A stretch of 14,225 nucleotides of DNA from Phoronis ovalis (lineage: Eukaryota; Phoronida; Phoronidae), in NCBI GenBank assembly GCA_028565635.1, contig JAOXYB010033551.1, forward strand, positions 1 through 14,225, given 5' to 3'. The notes beneath the pieces were generated by a model. It did no database searches and was not told where the DNA came from. It worked only from the letters and a program-made list of their open reading frames with translations. Below are positions 1-9,267 of this stretch, piece by piece. Position 1 is the stretch's first letter, and the number at the start of each line of letters is the position of its first letter. A program made the translations under genes and the position numbers.

Positions 1-1
1 A

Positions 2-143
2 TTTATTTCATGACCTTTGCATTTTAGGTTTTTGGTGTGTGAAACTGCATACCTTTTGCTTTTTGCATTTTAAAGATTAGACATATCTCTGACTGTAGTA
101 ATCGAAGAGTTGTCATTTCTGGTGTCTGGAGGTTCGGTTTGGA
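2..143 (-). terminator. 3' untranslated region with AATAAA polyadenylation signal
   Basis: Downstream of the TAG stop the minus strand reads about 140 bases without coding character and reaches an AATAAA hexamer (bases 2-7 on the minus strand). The spacing is normal for a short animal 3' UTR. Cleavage would fall outside the window, so the site cannot be confirmed. A TTTGCATTTTA word occurs twice in this stretch on the plus strand. Confidence 0.5.
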
Positions 144-1567
144 CTATATCCTTTCTGTGGTGCAGTGATTAGTAGCGTTTTGCTGAGGAGCCCAATTTAT
201 CGTTTCTATTTTTGTAACTTTCGTAGCTATAGTTGTGTCATCCTTGTTAAGAATATCTGTTACTGGTTTCCGTTCGTTACCTAGATGTACTGACTGAAGT
301 GGGTTTTCATTAGCGTAAGCAATAAGTTTAGGCACGTTTCTATAACTAACAGGCGAAGCTAATCTAATTGACTGTTTATTACCTGATATGTCCGTGAAGT
401 CCACGTCGTCTTGCCCATACTGTCCAGATTTAATCGTATGTTTATTTACGAAACCACGATGAGGTTTTTTATCTTTTTTATTCCGCAAATCTTCTTCACT
501 TGTGTACAAGGGATTTTCACGATTAATAAAGTAAGATCCTTCAAACATATTTGTGTTTTCATCTTCACCAATCTCTACTATTCTGGGTCCTGTTGTGGGT
601 ATGTAGTTACTGATTAGTACTGATTTGCGCTGTACGGTTAATTTGTCAGGTTTGGGCATTTTAGTGTTTTGATTTTCATCTGTCTCCGAATCTGATACAA
701 TATCCATGGTATCTACAATGTCTGTTTCGAGCACAGGATACTCTGTTGTTTTTTCTGGCATATTCCCTATTTTAATCGTCGATCGATGCACGGGTTCTTC
801 CATTTTCGTCAAATGTTCTTGTGTATATGTTTGATAACTTGTTTTAATGTGTGGGTCATCAGTATAACATTTTTCTTTAAGTTGTATCGGTCGTTCTGGA
901 GAACTTGTGACGTCATATGGCACCACTGCTTCAAGATGTGGTCTGGATACTTGTACATGTGCGCTATAATCATTAGTTGAAGATGAAGGAGAAGCAAAGT
1001 CAGACTGTACACCAGAAGTCGACGGGGTTATAGTCAATTCGTGATCTGAATCACTTCCTTCTTCGCTACTTGATTTTACAAATAGGTGTCTATTGTGATT
1101 TGAACTAGTATGCGACACGTACGTAGATCTATGACTGTTATGAACGTCTTCCTGCGAGAGGCGATTAAGGGTATTAAAATTGGTCGGTTCGCCTCCAAAT
1201 GTTATCACGCTCCTGTAAACTTTCTCATGTTCTGGATTCAGCACCTGTACGTAGTGTCGGGTAGGTTTGTAAAGCGGCTTCGACTCAATAGGATGTGTTA
1301 AAGGTACAGCTGTTTGAGATTTATATACATTTGGTGGCATATCGATAAATTCCTTTCCCGTTCCATTAGACTGATGAAAGTCACCATGATTATAATAATT
1401 ACTTCGTTCAATGTAGTTTTGCCTATGTTGTGATGTACATATTTCTCTCCCTGGTATGTTCGCTTGGACGTTGAAACTTTTCCGTATAGGGTGTCCATCA
1501 TCCACCGTACTCGTTGATAGCCCACTGTCGTACGAGTTGAATACAGAAGACGGAGGACTTGTGGAAT
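144..1567 (-). CDS. Last coding exon of the same unrecognised protein (split codon 640 to residue 1113)
   Basis: The exon begins straight after the TTTATTTCAG acceptor (1568-1577). Its first two bases, AT, complete the codon begun by the T at 2917, giving Tyr; the frame is then open for 473 codons to TAG at 144-146. The exon starts with STSPPSSVFNSYDSGLS, upstream of any possible start codon, which argues that it is an internal splice product and not a separate gene. Visible features: acidic-serine clusters (SSSEEGSDSDHE and VSDSETDEN) that resemble CK2 targets, and a segment RENPLYTSEEDLR with an NPxY motif at residues 991-994 (bases 504-515). NPxY can bind PTB domains or endocytic adaptors, but the context here is cytoplasmic-like and unproven. 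No membrane segment is seen. The C-terminus is NHCTTERI. I could not match the family; alternatives are a scaffold or cytoskeletal-adaptor type protein, which is a guess from composition only. Confidence 0.85.
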
Positions 1568-2916
1568 CTGAAATAAATATAAAATTATGTACTATTTTCG
1601 GCAGAGAGTTTTATTAACACTAACGACGAATAATTAATATTCACGCCGAAATAAAATTGATTAAAACCATCTTAGCACTAGTTTTGTTTTTTATATCATG
1701 TGTAATAATGGAAGCATCCGTTCATGAAATGACTAAATATATATCTAAATATTCTCAACTTTCATTTGCAACAAAAATATCGTGTTCCGCTTGTAATTGT
1801 AGGTCATGTATTTTTAATAATATACTCCTGAAGTTGCACATTTTTTAACTATAAACTCGAATCTGGTCCCTTATACAAAGCAGTAATTTAATTTGTTCAT
1901 GTGAATAAAATTAATTTTTAAACTTATTTTAGTATTATAATTATATACGTATTTTTTTTACTTTGTATTTGACTATAATCCACAGATTTTTGTGATAAAT
2001 GGCTAAAAAATTGTAAATAGTTCGAATTCATATTAGAGATATACCAAAATGCAATTTATTTGTCGTACGGCATTATATCTTTTGGACCTTGCCGGTGCAA
2101 AGGAAACCAGCAAATATTGAAAAATGATGACTGAACACGTTACGAACTTTGTGCAGCAGTATTATAGCAAAATGTGGTCAATAAGATAATAAAGCAAATA
2201 CATTGCTAGTTAAATTTCAAGGGAAAACATTTTTCACAGTCTGGAGAAGTTGTTAAATTTAAGTGTCGAACTAGACTGCTTCGCTTTATTTTTTACCAAT
2301 TCTCAAGAATATCTTCTTCAATATGTGCGAAAATATATTTATCCAATCCTTAAATTCCATATAATAAAGGCAATCTATATACGAAATTACGGATGCTTCG
2401 TACTTGAAAAAAAATTAGCGATAAGCCTTCAAAAATTACCCCATTATGTAAGAAACTGAATTTAAAATAATTACTCCGTTGTAGACTTGTCTTACAACTA
2501 CGAACGCGTGCAACTTTATCTATAAAAGCTAACTTTACTTTGACATATAATGCATCCCGAAAGAAACAATGTAATAATTATTGCTAAGTTTTATTGTTGT
2601 TAAACAGGTATATCTAGGAATTACTGAATAGCGTGCGCTCTTTTTATATACGTTTATTGTTTTTTGATCTAGAAAAACAATGGAAACTCCTGGGAAGAGT
2701 CATAAATCGACTGGCTTTATATTTTTTGCAAAAATGCATATTGAAATAAAAATGTGATAAACAATTTCCCAAGATAAATTTAAACTGACTGCCAGCCTGC
2801 GTGACCTTGTACTGAACAAGCACATACGCTTATAATGGTACTACTGATAGAGGCTGACATCTTGAAAATTAATACCACATCCTTGATTATATAAGGAATA
2901 ATATCATGGTACTTAC
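1568..2916 (-). other. Phase 1 GT-AG intron
   Basis: The donor GTAAGT (2911-2916) and the acceptor TTTATTTCAG (1568-1577) flank 1349 bases of AT-rich sequence with many stops in all frames. Splicing joins T to AT, making a Tyr codon and keeping both long reading frames in register. Another GT lies a few bases upstream of the chosen donor (AATAA|GTATTG), but it is a poorer match. Inside the intron I see no RNA gene or repeat. The open stretches on the opposite strand lack proper ATG starts. Confidence 0.8.
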
Positions 2917-4834
2917 AATACTTATTTACGGTGGGTGTAACGGCAACAGAGGGTCGCCAAGAAATCCTTCCTTGCTCACGTAAAATGTGTTCAACTTTCG
3001 GACCCAAAGCGCTCTCAGATTCTTTCAGAATTTGAACTGTGTGTGGAATTTTCGTAGTAGCACTATGTGAAATTACCGTAAAGTTATGGCTTTTGATTTG
3101 ATTTCGAGAGTTATCTTTGTGCAGTATTTGCAGCTTATTCTGCGGCAAATGTTCATTTGAATAGTTCTTTGCTTTACCTTGTCCATGTTCTTCCTGTTTC
3201 GGAGCAGAAGGGTTGCAAATTAACAAAGCATTGTGTCGTAACATATAAGTGTCATTTTCAGATGTTTTTTGTTGTTTTTTTACAATCGGCATATGCGATA
3301 CGATACTTACAACTTGTGACATATTACTTAAAGTGGGAGAAGTAATAGTTAGTCCAGCTGAGTATTCAGAAGTTGCTGCTTTCCCTTGTTCACTCAATAA
3401 TCGAGATTCGGTGGAATCGAGCACTTGAAGTGACTCGCTTCGTTCGTGTGGATCATTGCCGTTAAATGGTACAGCAGAAGAAAATGCCTGACGTCTCTTG
3501 ATTGGATAATTTTTCACAAAATTGTCATGTTCTGCAGTTGGAATAATTTGTGGCAGTACTGGTTGTACTCGTTTAGGCCCATGTTGAGAATTTACGTTTG
3601 AAATCGAATGAAGGCTTTGTGACTTTGGACTGACATCAGTGACTTTTGCAGTATGAAATTCAAACGGCCTGGGAATAAGCTCTGGTTCTACATGCTTACA
3701 ACCTAAATCAGTTAAATTTCTTGATTTTTTGTCTTCTTTCACAGAGTTCTTGTCATGCTGAATGCTTTCAGGTATACAGTTGCTGTTAAAGTTCGGTGCC
3801 GCAATCTCTGCATTAACTAATGTGCCTTCATTTAAAGAGTGAATATGATTTTCTCGTAACCCTTTGTCATTTAATACAGGGTGTGAAAAGTTTACTTCGG
3901 TGTTGCTTAATTTTGAATATTTCGAGGTAAGTTTTCGTAATTGCCGACCTGTGTGGATGATGTCGCCTTCGTCATTGTTCCTTGTCTGACCTGAGTCTAC
4001 ACTGTTTAAAGGCTGCGCATTTTTTTCACTCGAACTACTGCATGTTTGAAAATGTCCTGCTGTTTCCGTCCTCGAATTTAGCTTTAATGCATCTTGAATA
4101 TCACCTGAGATTTGTTTTGCAGCTGGTTGTATGCTATCCCGTGTCTCCCCGGGTTCCCTACTTCCAGTATTAAATTGTGCAACACGGCATTTTACTTCTC
4201 TTGATCTATAATTATCGCCTAATTCCTGTTCATTATTAGATGTTTTATTCCCAATAATAAGCGAATCGATGTTATCGTCTAATTGTGGTGTCAACTGAAA
4301 AGAATCGTGGGAACCTACTTTGGTATGCTCTGCAGCCAGACTGTATCCACCAGGAGACAGTACTCTCACAAACCCATACGCACTACTAACCTGTGCCCTG
4401 AAATTTCCCAGCCCAGACGTGGAATTTATATCACTGTTCTTAAGGTTTAAAGATTTGCTTGAAATGGACGATTTTGAACCTCGCGAGTGTCGTCGAATAA
4501 TTCTGCGTTTCTCGTCGTCACGTTTGAAAATCAAATGGTTCAAATGAGGAGACTGGTCAATAATGTTACCACTGCCATATAAATCTACAATTATTCCAGA
4601 ATCAGGTTTTAATCTTGAGTTTCCATTTTTTTGTTTTTCGCTACTTAAACTATAAGTGTCTCCTGTGAAGTTACTTTGTTCTCTCAAATCAGAATCCGAT
4701 GTCGTTTTTTTTTCATTTGAGCTTCTTGCTTTATGTTTCTTACTTTTAAATATCCATAAAAAGTCTCTGTGTTTTTCGTGTTTTTGCTTGTTGTACGTTC
4801 CCACGGCATTGCTCTGGCTCAACTGATATTCCAT
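2917..4834 (-). CDS. First long coding exon of an unrecognised, probably disordered protein (residues 1-639 plus one base)
   Basis: Family not recognised. The frame is open from a splice acceptor at 4855 to a GTAAGT donor at 2911-2916. I start at the ATG at 4834 because it has a good animal start context (A at -3, G at +4). The frame is open further upstream to the acceptor, so the true N-terminus may be longer. Seen in the protein: FLWIFKSKKHK at residues 25-35, a basic cluster KRDDEKRRIIRRHSR at 104-118, then the least low-complexity stretch, AYGFVRVLSPGGYSLAAEH, at 152-170. The rest is Ser/Asn/Gln/Lys-rich with no signal peptide, membrane segment or repeat that I can see. WRPSVAVTPTVNKY closes the exon. 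Joined to 144-1567 it gives 1113 residues. The basic clusters could serve nuclear import or membrane/scaffold binding; that is inference. Coding status is well supported by length and by the matched splice phase. Confidence 0.85.
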
Positions 4835-4854
4835 GTTTTGAATAATACAGAACA

Positions 4855-4866
4855 CTATAGAAGCAA
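4855..4866 (-). other. Candidate splice acceptor upstream of the first long exon
   Basis: The minus strand reads TTGCTTCTATAG, a pyrimidine-rich run ending in AG, 20 bases before the ATG at 4834. The bases after it (TG TTC TGT ATT ATT CAA AAC ATG) stay open, so the exon probably begins at 4854. Either these bases are 5' UTR or the coding sequence continues in from an upstream exon in phase 1. Confidence 0.5.
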
Positions 4867-5260
4867 CATTTGAATTAATCTTATTTATTCTGAATGCTAC
4901 CGTTTATGGAAGGTTTGCCAGGCAGTAGATGTTTTATGCTTTGTCAACACGATAGTTTTGAATATCTAATATAGTCATGAAATTATCAACGTTTCCATTT
5001 ACATGAGTGACTATAACTTACTAAATATTTAGTCGCAAGTATTACATACATTATATCTGCTTTAAAATTAACTTTGTGATCACTGTAGTCCAGTGTCGAG
5101 GTTTTTCAATATTCATTGATATATACTATCTTTCGTGCAAATTATTCATGGTCTCTGCCATGCGGCATACAATTCAAGCGATCAGTATTATAGACTATTA
5201 ATGCAAACAGTCAATCCTTTCTTCTCCCCAAAAGCTGTTTCATATAACTAGTTGTTTTAC

Positions 5261-5342
5261 TTTGATTATCAGTATTTTCTGAAAACACTTTCAATAAATC
5301 AGATCTGTCGTTGAACCTCGGAACTGAACTGAACCATGAAAC
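5261..5342 (-). CDS. Candidate small upstream coding exon of the same gene
   Basis: On the minus strand an AG at 5343-5344 precedes GTT TCA TGG, and an open, hydrophilic frame follows (VSWFSSVPRFNDRSDLLK, then VFSENTDNQ). It can end at a donor AAA|GTAAAA (last exon base 5261), leaving one base, A. The acceptor at 4855 would supply TG, making an ATG codon and entering the long exon in frame across a 406-base intron. Phase agreement happens by chance one time in three, so this is suggestive only. The same frame can also run on without splicing to a TGA at 5211-5213, which could be a short terminal exon; an AATAAA lies at 4884-4889. Confidence 0.3.
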
Positions 5343-5349
5343 CTGTTTA

Positions 5350-7440
5350 CTGAAACTTAGTATAATGCAGTACCTGATACATTGCGTAGTCACTGTGCTG
5401 AAGTATTACATTACAGCTAGAGAAATAAGAAATATAATATATAATATAAGCGACTAAATCACAAAAGTTTTTATAAAACTTGTTTTGAAAACGTTCACTA
5501 GACCTTGATAAAGCTAAAAATATTTTATGAGTGGGTTGTGGTAAAATAATTCTTTTCAGACTTAGCTGGTTCATTGTCATATCTATACATACCTACGATT
5601 TTTATTTGTCAACTGTTAAAAATCTACTTCATCAAAATTTAAAGTACAGTCTAATAGATCTAGAACAGGTGGATCTGTTATCAATTTTAAGTTACGCCCT
5701 TTGAAATTATCATTGCATAGAGATTCGAATTCCCACAAACATGCAACGCTGATATAAAATTACCAATTCGCCAACCAATTTTCGTTAGAAATAAAAAAAA
5801 ATCGGCCATAGCAAGCTAGAATACTTCTATATGTACAGTCAGCAATATCAATAGTACTAAGTATACCGTAGATTTATCTTTATTATCGCAAAATTTCCTG
5901 ACGCGTGATTACAACAACTTTTAATTAAGCTATCACATAGTGAGCGTTACATTATTATTACATGGCCAGCATTAATACACTTCTTGATCCGTATCCCCAG
6001 TCTCAAATATCAATATATCCATAGTTGTTCTTTTCACTGACTGTTAACAAAAATTTGTTACGTTTTGATGAAACAGTTAAAAGATATGTCAGAGTACATC
6101 TCTATTAAAACAATACCAATACCTTTTATTGCTGGCAAACGAATGTAACGGGGGAGCAAGTAAATAGACATTTATTTTTTAAACATTGATTCCTTGTTTC
6201 TTTTTTGGTCATTTGACTTCTGGTCCATGTAATTTACTTTGCACATTCTTGGATACTGTAAATAATCTACACTACAATTTTTAAGGTGAATATTTGTTTA
6301 AAAGTCATTTTTTGAGAATTAATTAACCGATGTTTTAACCGCTACATGTATAGGTGTCGTGTTTACAAATACCCTTTACGTAAAGATAATGTACGGGCAC
6401 TAGTTAGCTCAACTGAACCTATCAATTATAAGCCCACGGAAAATTTATATAAATTTATTTATTATTCAATAATAATGATGACCAATGAGTTTTAATATCC
6501 AGTTTAAGTAAATTACGATAGGTATGGTAGAATAAGCTCCCGCAGTATTGCATATGCTGCATACGAAACCGCGGCAAAGGCTGTCAGTAGAAGACTAACA
6601 AGAAACAAAGTAAAATTCTTTATAGGTTAGGTCTATTGCTCTTGGTTACGCTAAAACAGTAATCAGTATAAAATTATGAATAAACTTACAAACTGTCGTT
6701 TTATGCTATAATAATTATCGGTTATATATAATAAAGTACATTACTTGTAATGTAAAATTTTATTGAGTTTTATGTACATGTATTATTTATTATTTAAGAT
6801 ATTGTAAAGGCTACATGTTTTTATATTATACATTTGTTATAGAGGCTTTGTACCCTATATATATTATTAGTAGGTCATTACAAATACATATCAATTTACG
6901 TTAATCTTTAAAAGTGCCTCTCTGGAACGCGAACGCTTAAAAGATGCAAAATAAGTATTTGTGTGGTAATATTTCAGAAATATTTTAAGTTATTTTTTTG
7001 TTTGCATTTGTATTAAGAAATTAAATATAATTAAAGTTAGATGAATGTGTGGAGCGTGATGATGTAATCCTTGCCTTTGCTTTGAATATATCTTGATATC
7101 TGCGATTGTATCTTGATGCAATACACTGCTGCAAATTGTGATTCAATACATTCTTACTGAATAAAGCAATTTAAATCTTAGATCAGTTAAAGGTTAAGTC
7201 TCAATATGAAGAAATACAGTATTTTAAACCTTAAACTAATAATTATCTGGATTACATGAAATCCAACATTTGGATATCTTTTTAAGGTAAATATTCTGGT
7301 TAGGTCGTCGTGAAGTGCTCGTATTTTTTCAGGTGCCGAGATGTCCAATTATCCTGGAAATGTGAGTTAGAACCCAATGTATTCAAAAAATGTCATTATG
7401 TCTTTCTATGCGCTAGGCCGCTTTTTGCCCTCAGCTGACG
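5350..7440. other. AT-rich non-coding stretch upstream of the gene
   Basis: No open frame here has convincing coding character, and I see no RNA gene or clear transposon. A promoter or more 5' exons of the minus-strand gene could lie here but I cannot point to one. The only structure noted is the short near-palindrome at 6737-6754. Confidence 0.5.
6737..6754. repeat. Short palindrome, 8-bp arms
   Basis: TACATTAC and GTAATGTA are perfect inverted copies separated by TT. In sequence this AT-rich it may be chance. No adjacent gene end makes it a terminator. Confidence 0.4.
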
Positions 7441-7450
7441 GACTATAAAT

Positions 7451-7570
7451 AAAGATCTTTAAAATTGGGGTTCTACTCAAGACTTCGAAATGGTAGGGTG
7501 TTTTTTGGAGAATAAATGTAAGGCCGCTCTTCTTTATGGATAAAAAATAATTTTAACAGTTTAGCATCTA
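7451..7570 (+). repeat. Left copy of a direct repeat of about 125 bp
   Basis: It opens with 20 bases (7451-7470, AAAGATCTTTAAAATTGGGG) that are identical to 7776-7795. TGGTAGGGTG, GGAGAATAAATGTAAGGC and finally GCATCTA follow, all shared with the second copy. It carries about 20 extra bases (7471-7490) that are shortened in the other copy. Confidence 0.75.
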
Positions 7571-7775
7571 GCTATTATGTTAATATTTATACGGTTTTCT
7601 CTTGGATTAATAAGAAAATTTAAAGTTGAAGTTCTGTTAATGAGAAGGGTTGTATTTTTTGCAATTTGACAGAATATTACATTCCATGGGTTGTCCCCAA
7701 AGATAAACCGGTATGGATAATTAATAAATCAGTGCTTGTATTTTGATAAATAAAGCTCTTAAAAATTTGCTAATT

Positions 7776-7903
7776 AAAGATCTTTAAAATTGGGGCTCTG
7801 TGGTAGGGTGTTTACTTTGGAGAATAAATGTAAGGCTATCATCAATGTCATAAATGAATTCTTCCCTTAGGTTAAAAATTAATTTTTATTAGTTGTGCAT
7901 CTA
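7776..7903 (+). repeat. Right copy of the same direct repeat
   Basis: It matches 7451-7570 block by block: 20 identical bases at the start, TGGTAGGGTG at 7801-7810, GGAGAATAAATGTAAGGC near 7818-7835 and GCATCTA at 7897-7903, with indels between. A third fragment of the opening (ATAAATAAAGCTCTTAAAAA) lies just upstream at 7746-7765, so this may be a decayed tandem family. Confidence 0.75.
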
Positions 7904-8236
7904 CACCCTGAGTTTCAAAGCCTATAACCTTGCAATTGGCTTATATTGTGTAAAACTTTCATATTCTATGGTATCTTACCTCTCAATTCAAATTTTATAT
8001 CTTATCCTATAGCTGCGTTACAGACTCTGACACAACTCTACAATAATAGGAAAAAGATAGTTAGTTGTATAAGATGAAGGGACCGGAACCGCGGAACTAA
8101 ATTTTAAAACTGTTTTTTAATTGTTATTTTTGTTTGCTGATCATTTTTCTAATTGTTTTCTAATTACTGATAATTATTTTCAATTATTTGTTTTAATTAC
8201 TTTATGTTTTATTTTGTTTTTTTTACTAATTTTGCT
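7904..8236. other. Non-coding, T-rich stretch
   Basis: No open frame of note. From 8100 the sequence is a degenerate run of TAATT/TTTTAATT words leading into the GC-rich islet. No element boundaries are visible. Confidence 0.4.
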
Positions 8237-8297
8237 TCCCCTGGGGTACCCCCCAGGCCCAGAAAAATACCCCATCCCCAGGACCCCATGCACCCCG
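8237..8297 (-). other. GC-rich islet with putative G-quadruplex on the minus strand
   Basis: Four CCCC runs at 8270-8273, 8276-8279, 8284-8287 and 8293-8296 are separated by 2, 4 and 5 bases. On the minus strand this is a canonical four-layer G-quadruplex pattern with short loops. Just before it, CCTGGGG (8240-8246) and CCCCAGG (8251-8257) form an inverted repeat around a KpnI-like GGTACC. The islet sits in very AT-rich DNA. Confidence 0.65.
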
Positions 8298-8586
8298 TAG
8301 TAAATAATTAAAACAGATGTTTAAAAAACAAACTAAATGTTTTTTTCATTAAAATCACTTTTACTGTTAATAATAATAATATTAAACTAGATAGCCTTTT
8401 AGCAAAGGCAGGGTTGCTCATATTGGCTTTTATGAACGTTATATGACCTCTAAATTACCTTTCAACATCATTTTGAACTTTTCAGCAAATAATAGAAATT
8501 CATTGCTTTGGAACTTCTTGACCTCAAAATGTCCCTCTTGAATTCTATGCTTTCTGAAAATTTTATGCTATTTTGAGAGTTTGAAC

Positions 8587-8622
8587 TTTGACCTCTAGAT
8601 GACCTTTTGACATCAAGGTCAA
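8587..8622. repeat. TGACCT/AGGTCA half-site cluster 1
   Basis: First of three blocks inside the 858-bp element. It holds TTTGACCTC, a DR2-like TGACCTTTTGACAT (8600-8613) and an inverted AAGGTCAA. Half-sites of this type are the core recognised by nuclear receptors; function here is not shown. Confidence 0.5.
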
Positions 8623-8820
8623 CTTCGGACGGTCATATGTCAAAGTTCAAGCCCATTAGACTAAACACTATGACTGGCAGTATGTTTCCTCCCTAAAATT
8701 AATTTAAAAGATGCTTTAAGAAATCACCGTTTAATACCTAAATATTCTAAAAAGTCATCAAAATGACCTTTCTATAACCTAATACCATCATTTTAGAATA
8801 TTTCGAGCAATTTTATAATT

Positions 8821-8866
8821 TTGACCTTTGACCCGTAAATGACCTTTGACCCCAAGGTCAATGTCA
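8821..8866. repeat. TGACCT/AGGTCA half-site cluster 2
   Basis: Contains two exact TGACCTTTGACCC words (8822-8834 and 8840-8852), each a direct repeat of half-sites spaced by one base (DR1 pattern). TTGACC-CCAA-GGTCAA (8846-8861) is also a perfect inverted pair. The block repeats clusters 1 and 3 at roughly 240-250 bp spacing. Confidence 0.6.
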
Positions 8867-9067
8867 AATCTCAAATATCACATCTTTATCTGTAACAGAC
8901 TTTGAGATATGGCTTAGTGAAAATTGGAAGATCAATAAAGTAATTGAAAAGATGCCAAAAAGTGAAAATAAAACCTTTTAGTACCGAAATATTCTCAAAG
9001 AACATTTTAAAATACTTCGTTGTAACTCAATGCAATCATTTTACAACATTTTGAATGTTTTTCAAAA

Positions 9068-9110
9068 TTTGACCTTTGACCTCCAAATGACCTTTTGACC
9101 TCAAAGTCAA
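9068..9110. repeat. TGACCT/AGGTCA half-site cluster 3
   Basis: Holds TGACCTTTGACCT (9070-9082, a perfect DR1 pattern), TGACCTTTTGACCT (9088-9101, DR2 pattern) and an inverted AAAGTCAA. Same layout as clusters 1 and 2. Confidence 0.6.
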
Positions 9111-9195
9111 CAATGGCCTACCCCAGGGATGTCACACATCAAGTATCAAGTTTCTAACTATAACCGTCTTCGAGATATAGCTTGCTGAAAATTGG

Positions 9196-9241
9196 AAGAA
9201 GAAAAAGAAAAACAAAAGAAAGAAAAGAAGAAGAAAGAAAT
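9196..9241 (+). repeat. Polypurine (GAA/GAAA) tract
   Basis: Nearly unbroken A/G run of GAAGAA, AAAGAAA and similar words with a single C, near the right end of the 858-bp element. It could be a slippage-prone simple repeat that belongs to the element. Confidence 0.7.
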
Positions 9242-9267
9242 CATACAAAACCAATAGGAGCAACCCT

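Larger units (their letters stand above)
8410..9267. mobile_element. Non-autonomous DNA element of 858 bp with 17-bp terminal inverted repeats
   Basis: The left end AGGGTTGCTCATATTGG (8410-8426) and the right end CCAATAGGAGCAACCCT (9251-9267) are inverted copies matching at 16 of 17 bases. The inside has no transposase. It holds about three diverged units near 245 bp, aligned by TGACCT-rich blocks at 8587-8622, 8821-8866 and 9068-9110. The last two units also end with GAGATAT(G/A)GCTT followed by GAAAATTGGAAGA (8904-8931 and 9172-9197). A purine-only-like tract closes the interior. I found no immediately flanking target-site duplication. A MITE-like or composite element fits best; the family is unknown to me. 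Confidence 0.7.

Noticed and set aside
1657-1848. Plus-strand open frame in the intron with a signal-peptide-like start and several cysteines
   Set aside because: It starts at TTG, has no upstream in-frame ATG before a stop, and lies in an AT-rich intron where hydrophobic codons arise easily.
2250-2459. Second plus-strand open frame in the intron
   Set aside because: No ATG start and no coding character; it consists of AT-rich codons.
5722-5734. GATTCGAATTCCC resembling a tRNA B box
   Set aside because: No matching A box or cloverleaf arms upstream at tRNA distance.
6395-6416. GGGCACTAGTTAGCTCAAC resembling the 5' half of a tRNA
   Set aside because: No anticodon arm or T arm follows, and no B box within 100 bases.
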